64,000 nt of DNA from Silene latifolia (lineage: Eukaryota > Streptophyta > Magnoliopsida > Caryophyllales > Caryophyllaceae): contig NC_133528.1 of NCBI RefSeq assembly GCF_048544455.1, positions 46,460,002 through 46,524,001 on the forward strand. Reading direction: 5' to 3'. How positions within the stretch are numbered: position 1 is the stretch's first letter; each line of letters begins with the position of its first letter. Shown piece by piece: positions 58,031 through 64,000 of the stretch. A model generated the notes under the pieces. The model worked only from the letters and a program-made list of their open reading frames with translations. It did not search any database and had not been told where the DNA came from. A program made the position numbers and the translations under genes.

Positions 58031-58396
58031 TCACGGCTGCCGGGAACGTTTTTTGGATTTGCTAGTCTCTTCAGTAACCCAAATACCTTCATCATGATCA
58101 TCCCGTGTATATATGTTTGGAATGTTAACATTTTCAACATCATTACCAAATTGCGATATAGCACTGTGATCAAGTCCTTCAAATTCGACGTCTTCATCAT
58201 CTGGAATTCGGCAATGGCAAGATAGAACAACTGACCACTTCTTATCCATAGGATCAGTAACATAAAACACTTGTTTTGCTTGTGACGCTAATATAAAAGG
58301 ATCGTCCTTGTTTCCAACCTTGTCAAAATTTACTAATGTGAATCCTAAATCATCCTTTCTAACACCATTGTTGTTGTCAACCCACTTGCACACGAT
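58031..58396 (-). pseudogene. CACTA TNP2-type transposase, C-terminal fragment
   Basis: The frame reads IVCKWVDNNNGVRKDDLGF, then TLVNF, DPFILASQAKQVFYVTDPMD and KKWSVVL. It ends in a basic Ser/Lys/Arg tail with stop at 58031. This is the conserved C-terminal DUF4216-type region of TNP2 transposases. Upstream transposase sequence is missing: at 58396 the sequence changes to L1 reverse transcriptase on the other strand. Confidence 0.85.
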
Positions 58397-60079
58397 TCAG
58401 TTAATTAGGATTTCATTGAGCAAATGCTAACTGCATTGAATTTTCCTCCTAAATTCATCCAATTGGTCATGGTATGTGTAAGAACAACCTCTTATTCTCT
58501 GGTTTTACATGGCATGAATTTTGGCTATTTCAAAGGGGCTGCTGTCTTGAGACAAGGAGACTCTATTTTTCCTTTATTGTTTACCATTACCATGGAATAT
58601 CTTAGCAGAATCTTATCTTATGTCACAGGCACCATGAATTTTAAGTATCACCCTTTATGTTGAAACTCAACCACCTCATGTTTGCTGATGACCTCCTCTT
58701 ATTTTCTAAGGGTGACATAACCTCCATTATGATACTTCTTAGAGGTTTTACCATTTTTTCTGCAGCAACTGGGTTACACATGAATACTATAAAATCGAAC
58801 ATCTATTTTAATGGTGTTGCACAGTCAGTCAGAGCTGATATTTTGTAGGTCTTAGGATTCATTAAAGGAATAATTCCTTTAAAATATCTTGGAGTTCCCA
58901 TCTCTGCTGGCAAGCTTGCTGCAAATCATTATACGGTTCTGATAGAGAAAGTCATAGCCAGGATCAGGACTTTTGGTGCTAAAAAGCTCTCCTATGCAGG
59001 GAGGCTAATACTTGTGAATTCTGTTTTGACTTCTCTTTATTCTTACTGGGCAACAATTTTTATAATCCCTAAATGTGTTCTGAAGAAAATAGATGCAATC
59101 TGCAGGAACTATTTATGGGATGGAACCATTGAATACCTCAGAACTCCAAAACTCAGTTGGGAGAAGGTTTGCTCTCCAAAATGTGAAGCGGGTTTAGGAA
59201 TCAGATATAGTTATTGTTGGAATCAAGCAGCTATTGGGAAGCTTGTTTGGTGGCTTTACACCAAACCTGACAGCTTATGGGTGAAATGGGTACACAATAT
59301 TTACTTGAAAGGGACACCTTGGAATTATTATACTCCAAAGTCTGATACAAGCTGGTCCTGGAGGACCATATGCAAAGTGAAAGAGAAGTTTAGCACTGGA
59401 TACACTAATGGCCATTGGACTGCTCATCCCACTGACTATACTGTGTCCAGTGGATACAATTGGATCAGGAAGATACAACCTAAGGTAACTTGGCATTTAT
59501 ACATTTGGAATTCTTGGTGCATTCCCAAGCACCAGTTCATCAACTGGTTTATTATTAGAGAGGCTTTAATGCTGAAAGATAAGCTCCTCTCTTTAGGCAT
59601 CAGTTATGATAATCATTGCTTACTATGTGGGACTGGCCCAAAAACTCATTTGCATCTTTTCCAGCATTGCCAGTATAAAAAACTGGTGTTTATGCAGCTG
59701 GAGGCTAAATTACATATGAAATTGTCACAGACCAATATATTGTTCTGGATTCACAACAAACATTGGTCTAAAGTACGCAAGAAGGTTACAAATGCGTGGG
59801 TACAAGCTATACTCTATGCAATCTGGTTACAAAGCAATAGAGTCTGGATGGAGGGTGTTCTTGCTCGTCCTGAAAACAGTGTTGAAAGACGTGTCTAGCC
59901 TCATGCGAATGAAATCTATGTATTGGCTAAAATGTATTATGAATTGTAGGGATGAGTGTTGGATTAAGTCTATATTTATTTAGGCCTAATTCAAACTATC
60001 AAATTTATCCATGGTTGGTAGCTTGTAATAGTTTGTTTTGTGCTTAATGAGAATTTCTAACCTTTCACAAAAAAAATAA
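58397..60079 (+). mobile_element. L1-type LINE, 5' truncated
   Basis: It begins within reverse transcriptase and ends with an A-rich tail (CACAAAAAAAATAAAG, about 60061-60079). 5' truncation and a poly(A) tail are the normal outcome of L1 insertion. I could not find a target duplication; the flanks 58380-58396 and after 60079 do not match, so a rearrangement at one side is likely. Confidence 0.85.
58400..59897 (+). pseudogene. L1 reverse transcriptase C-terminal half with zinc-binding RVT domain
   Basis: It shows MLTALNFPPKFIQLVMVCV, GAAVLRQGDSIFPLLFTITM and, after a frameshift near 58660, MFADDLLLFSKGD (catalytic Asp pair). LKYLGVPISAGKL follows a TAG at about 58846. From 59014 the frame is open to 59897. 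It contains SYAGRLILVNSVLTSLYSYW and CRNYLWDG. The C-terminal zinc-binding domain includes WNSWCIPKHQFINWFI, CLLCGTGPKTHLHLFQHC. It cannot make an active protein. Confidence 0.88.
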
Positions 60080-60868
60080 AGGACTTCTACCATAACCTAC
60101 TATAACTTAAGTCTAAAAGATGAACAATTGAATCTTAGAAAGATCAAAGGCAACTTACAAAGTAAAAGATTGAATCCAAAGGAAGAAGATGCAAAATCTC
60201 CAAATTAATTATCCAATTCCCTTTTCCCTGATCTTTTCTCTCTATCTTTTATGTGATGTTGTAAAAGTGAATAAGTGATTTATGAATAGGTTATCATGGT
60301 ATATATAGTAGTAAAGACAGGAAGAATTAGGAAATTACAAGGAAATTACCTTATAATATAATATGTCCTATTATTATTATTTTTATATTATTATTATTTA
60401 CCCTATTATCATATACTAGCTTACTAGAAAACACTCCCTTATTTATACTCAGTTACACGCCTATCATAGGCTATTCCCGACTCACTTTACATTTTATAAT
60501 TTATTCCTGTCTCACAATCTTATCTCATAATTATAGTAAATATAATTTATAAACACCATTTGACATTTTCACCGTTCACTAACCATTGACCAAGCCTTAA
60601 AATAAGGTGTATTACAGTCCCGGTTATGTGAACCCCAATGTTGTGAAACACGGCATTCCTTAAACCCGTCCTAACCCAACTCTTTGCTCCATTTCATTTT
60701 ACTTTTGTTTGACTTATATTTTGCTATTTATCTAATTTGGCCCATTTTGGCACTTTATACTCTATTCGGCCCATTTGCATATTGTCTTTATTCGGCCCAT
60801 TGGATTTCACACTTTCGGTTTGTATTAGAAATATTCTATTATGCTTGCTTATCGTCGATTTGCTTCTC
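60080..60868. other. Unassigned AT-rich sequence left of the solo LTR
   Basis: No coding potential seen. GGTGTATTACA at 60606-60616 resembles an LTR 3' terminus, but no matching start is visible. It includes (ATT)n-like stretches around 60370-60400. Confidence 0.5.
60864..60868 (+). repeat. Target site duplication of the solo LTR, left copy (TTCTC)
   Basis: TTCTC before TGTAACACCCCC, repeated at 63498-63502. Confidence 0.85.
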
Positions 60869-61326
60869 TGTAACACCCCCATTTATTCAGGAGTCTTTAG
60901 CTAGACATCCCAAGTAAATAAGAGCGTTACCATCTCGGTTTCCTGAGGTAGTGAATAAAAAAGTCCAACTCACCAAAGTACTTTAAATTAAAACTTAGCG
61001 ATTACATGTTTATTACAACTTAACCAACTAAAAATTAATATAAAATAATTACAACTTGCAGCGGAAATAAATAAAGTGATTAAATATTCTATGTGGTCTA
61101 GACTTCTAGGTATACTGGCCAAGTCCTCACGCATCCCATTACTCCCAAATCACCTAATCTTTAATACCTGTCAAATCTGCTCCCCATTATGGTTCATCGC
61201 AAGTGTTCACATATACACAGTCAACCACGAGGTTGAGTAGCAATAAACCAAACAACAATAATCATCCAACCAAAATAGACATCGTTCGAATTCCCATCAC
61301 TTCATCCATACAACTCACTTATGTCA

Positions 61327-61528
61327 CTGGCAGTAGCACAACCCCTTGAACACCGTGTTATGCTCAACTGGCAGTAGTACTTGCGTACCATGCTCACCTG
61401 GCAGTAGTAATTACTTACTATGCACAACTATCTCTGGTAGTAGCAATCACTTGATATGCACATCTGGCAGTAACGATTACTCGCTATGCACAACTCGCAG
61501 TAACACCCTCCGTGTTATGCTCAACTGA
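61327..61528 (+). repeat. Minisatellite in the solo LTR
   Basis: About six degenerate units of 30-40 bp built on CTGGCAGTAGYA and TATGCNCAACT. Confidence 0.8.
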
Positions 61529-62945
61529 ATAATCAACTCCCCATACCAAATATAACCAACAACAAATACGCAATAACAATCCCGTCAGACAGCTCAACCA
61601 AGATCTTAGAAAACACAAATATTCTATCTCCCATAATAAATCACAATATTAACAATAGTCTCATCAACCGTCACAATTAAATATACGTTCACTTAACAAT
61701 AAAACCCGAGTTGAGTAGGATTTATCCCTACCTGGCAAACGATTCCAATTAAGCAGCTCAAGCAATCCAAATAATTAAAGTAATCCAAACCCGAGTATAA
61801 TTTCTTCACAATCGTCACCTAACAAAATATTATAATTCAATTATTTATTTGTTTATACCTTTTATTATATTAATTATTCCAATTAATTATTTATTGTCAT
61901 TATTAAAGGTTACGATATTAAAAACCCGATTCAATTATAACCCGAGTCACCCAAATTAACCAATTAAAAACCCGTCACAAAACACACAACACTCTCCTCG
62001 CACACGGTTTCAAAACCGAGACAACCACTCCACTATAAACCCTCCAATCCCGACACCACCAACGACCACAGTCATCACCCAACCTGCCTACCTCCTCCCT
62101 ATAGCACGACCCATCCACACACCCACTGACCACCCGTCAAACCACCGCCAGCTGCCTAAAAACACGCGTCCTAACTCCCTTCTCTACCCGACATCAACAA
62201 CCAAACCAACACCCTCCATCGTGTATAAAACCCACGAACACAGCCACTACAGCCACTCTCACACCCAACGGCCACCACCATTGCCACCCCTCGTCCATGG
62301 CGGTTCCAACGGTACCCTCCAACCTCACTAACGGTTAGAAACGCGACTACGATGCTCGTCTTAAGACGGTCACACACAGGCCCCTGTTTTCCCCTATTCT
62401 GCCGCCAACACCGTCACCAACCGCTACCTGCCACCACACCAAAACCTCCCTCATGGTCGACTTAACCACCCTGACACATCCCCTCTATTCCCAGGTCACG
62501 ACATGCCCAATTAGTGGGTCAATTAAGGTTAGAATCCCCAAATCACCAAACCCGCAGAGCCAACCCGCCACCTTAAACCGCCCCAAAAATTACCCCAGAA
62601 TGGTCAATGGTAGTCAATAAAAGGTCAGGTCAGACTCACGGTGGTCTAGGGTTGCTCTAGGTCAAAGTCACGAGTCCCATAATGGTCTATAGATGTTACA
62701 CGGTGGTCAAGTGTTATCACGGTTACAAGTTTTAAAACGAAATCAATTAAATTTAAGACGGTTTTATCTTTTATCGTTTAATTGCCTCTTCCGTCTCCAA
62801 AAGCTCCTTCTTCTATTTTATGAATTATTTTTCAGAATTATCATGGTATTTATAGTCTAAGATTAGAGAGTATATGAGCCCAATTAGAAAACTATTACTA
62901 TTTCCTTATTCTAATTATTATAGGAATTGCCATTATTATTACCAT

Positions 62946-63115
<170 letters not shown>

Positions 63116-63497
63116 ATATATTAGTCTTACCATAAGTAGGATTTCCTCATACTATCTTTACTAATTTTATTATTGCCGTAACACTATTGTTATTAGGCTA
63201 TTATTGATATAATTATTATTACCTTTACTTATTATTATTTCCATATTATTATTATTATTATTAAATCCCGATAAAAATCCCGATCACACTCATACTAGAT
63301 TAATAAATTTCGGTCCACATAACTATGGCACATAGCCAATAGCTCAATTATTAGCTAAGCCCAATTCCCGACTTGGATACTTAATTTATAATTCATTTAA
63401 CGTCTTATGTGAAATTATTATCAGAAATGCCACTAATTAATTACTTAAATTACATAAATTATTCTCATAAATTATTTTCAAACTACGGGGTATTGCA

Positions 63498-63502
63498 TTC
63501 TC
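63498..63502 (+). repeat. Target site duplication of the solo LTR, right copy (TTCTC)
   Basis: Matches 60864-60868. Confidence 0.85.
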
Positions 63503-64000
63503 GTTCTATAATATGTGTTTGTATGTTTTTTTCTTTCCTCGGTCTATATTATTCTAGTTGTTTTATGTCTTTTTGTATTTTTAAATATTGAAAATTGAAA
63601 TACGGATGCAAGATGCAATGCAATGGAATGCAATGCATGATATGGATGCTCTAAGTAGATGCATCTATCTAGATGGCATATATTACAAATAATGTAACTA
63701 CTCTAAGTTAATTTAAAGTGATGCATGTTCTATTAATTGGGAAGCTAATTTAAGTTAGCTTGGATTACTTATGATCAAACCTCCTCAAACCGAATTAAAC
63801 ACTATTGTTAGTGTAGGACGAAAGGGATTTGGTCATGAGTGACCATGCATTAATGCAAGATGTAATTAGCTAAATGCAACTAACTATATGTACTACCTAA
63901 TGCAAATGTGATATGAAATATATTACAAATACAAACCTAGGCTATATGATCAACTATGTTGTATGAAGTATCTATATGGATGCAAAGTGAATGTATATAT
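63503..64000 (-). other. Noncoding sequence resembling an Athila 3' noncoding region
   Basis: No gene. ATGCAATGCAATGG-type short repeats lie at 63609-63640. CCTCCTCAAACCGAATTAAACAC near 63780 recalls element A's CTTCCCCAAACCGAGTGAGACAC at 2332 in wording and in its ATGCA-rich surroundings. It may be part of another Athila-like element on the minus strand; the evidence is weak. Confidence 0.35.

Larger units (their letters stand above)
49083..58396 (-). mobile_element. Element G: En/Spm-type CACTA transposon, one end in view
   Basis: It begins with the CACTA terminus CACTACGCCAAATATGACC at 49083, preceded by TAA, a possible 3-bp duplication. More than 20 copies of an ACCGTT/AACGGT motif follow in both orientations. 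Genes are on the minus strand: the C-terminal end of a TNP2-type transposase (58396-58031), then a TNPA-like gene with a protease domain (57252-50048). The RTE LINE 51338-54917 is inserted within that gene. The other terminus is not seen; TNP2 is cut at 58396 where an L1 LINE begins. Confidence 0.85.

Noticed and set aside
58389-58399. CACACGATTCA at the L1 junction matches 11 bp of the RTE LINE target duplication
   Set aside because: At 58389 the bases up to 58396 are TNP2 coding sequence and the rest L1; no second copy lies after the L1 tail. Probably chance.
60606-60616. GGTGTATTACA as the end of another LTR
   Set aside because: No matching TGTAA-type start or target duplication found; left unassigned.

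Overview
The window is repeat-dense nuclear DNA from a flowering plant. Every coding stretch I can identify belongs to a transposable element: Athila-type and Tat-type Ty3/gypsy elements, Ty1/copia elements including a Sirevirus-like one, an En/Spm-type CACTA element, and RTE and L1 LINEs. I find no host gene and no structural RNA gene. A eudicot is likely from the element families; I cannot name the species from sequence alone.

The layout is a nest of insertions. A copia element (D, minus strand, about 29.74-33.42 kb) is the oldest visible layer. A Tat-lineage Ty3/gypsy element (B, plus strand, 9.93-29.74 kb) sits in D's RNase H region. B is itself interrupted by two Athila-type elements: A (minus strand, 1-9925, its 3' LTR cut by the window edge) inside B's reverse transcriptase, and C (plus strand, 11367-19866) inside B's pol, with a 5-bp target duplication ACATT. 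To the right of D lies a Sirevirus-like copia element (E, plus strand, about 33.42-49.08 kb). E carries a third Athila-type element (F, minus strand, 39478-47969, duplication GCTGC) in its RNase H and a CACTA element (G, from 49083) in its 3' region. G contains a full-length RTE LINE (51338-54917, 15-bp duplication). G's recognisable sequence ends at a 5'-truncated L1 LINE (58397-60079). The right end holds a solo LTR (60869-63497, duplication TTCTC).

A, C and F share a tRNA-Asp primer site and encode gag plus an aspartic protease, but have no reverse transcriptase, RNase H or integrase. A also carries an ATHILA ORF-1 family gene. They look like non-autonomous elements that depend on enzymes supplied in trans. 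Despite this they are fairly young (LTR pairs differ by about 1.5-2% by eye), and their reading frames are broken mostly by C-to-T/G-to-A nonsense changes.

The most unusual signal is a set of short family-specific motifs placed in pairs at fixed spacing. In C and F the 12-bp palindrome GGTCGATCGACC (and near variants) occurs as more than 20 pairs whose starts are exactly 21 bp apart, in LTRs, in noncoding DNA and in the gag-protease linker. In A an unrelated motif around GGGCGGATT occurs as pairs 20 bp apart in the LTRs and between two genes. Both spacings are close to two turns of the DNA helix. E has its own dispersed inverted repeat and B its own dispersed block. This may be an unreported cis-element architecture.
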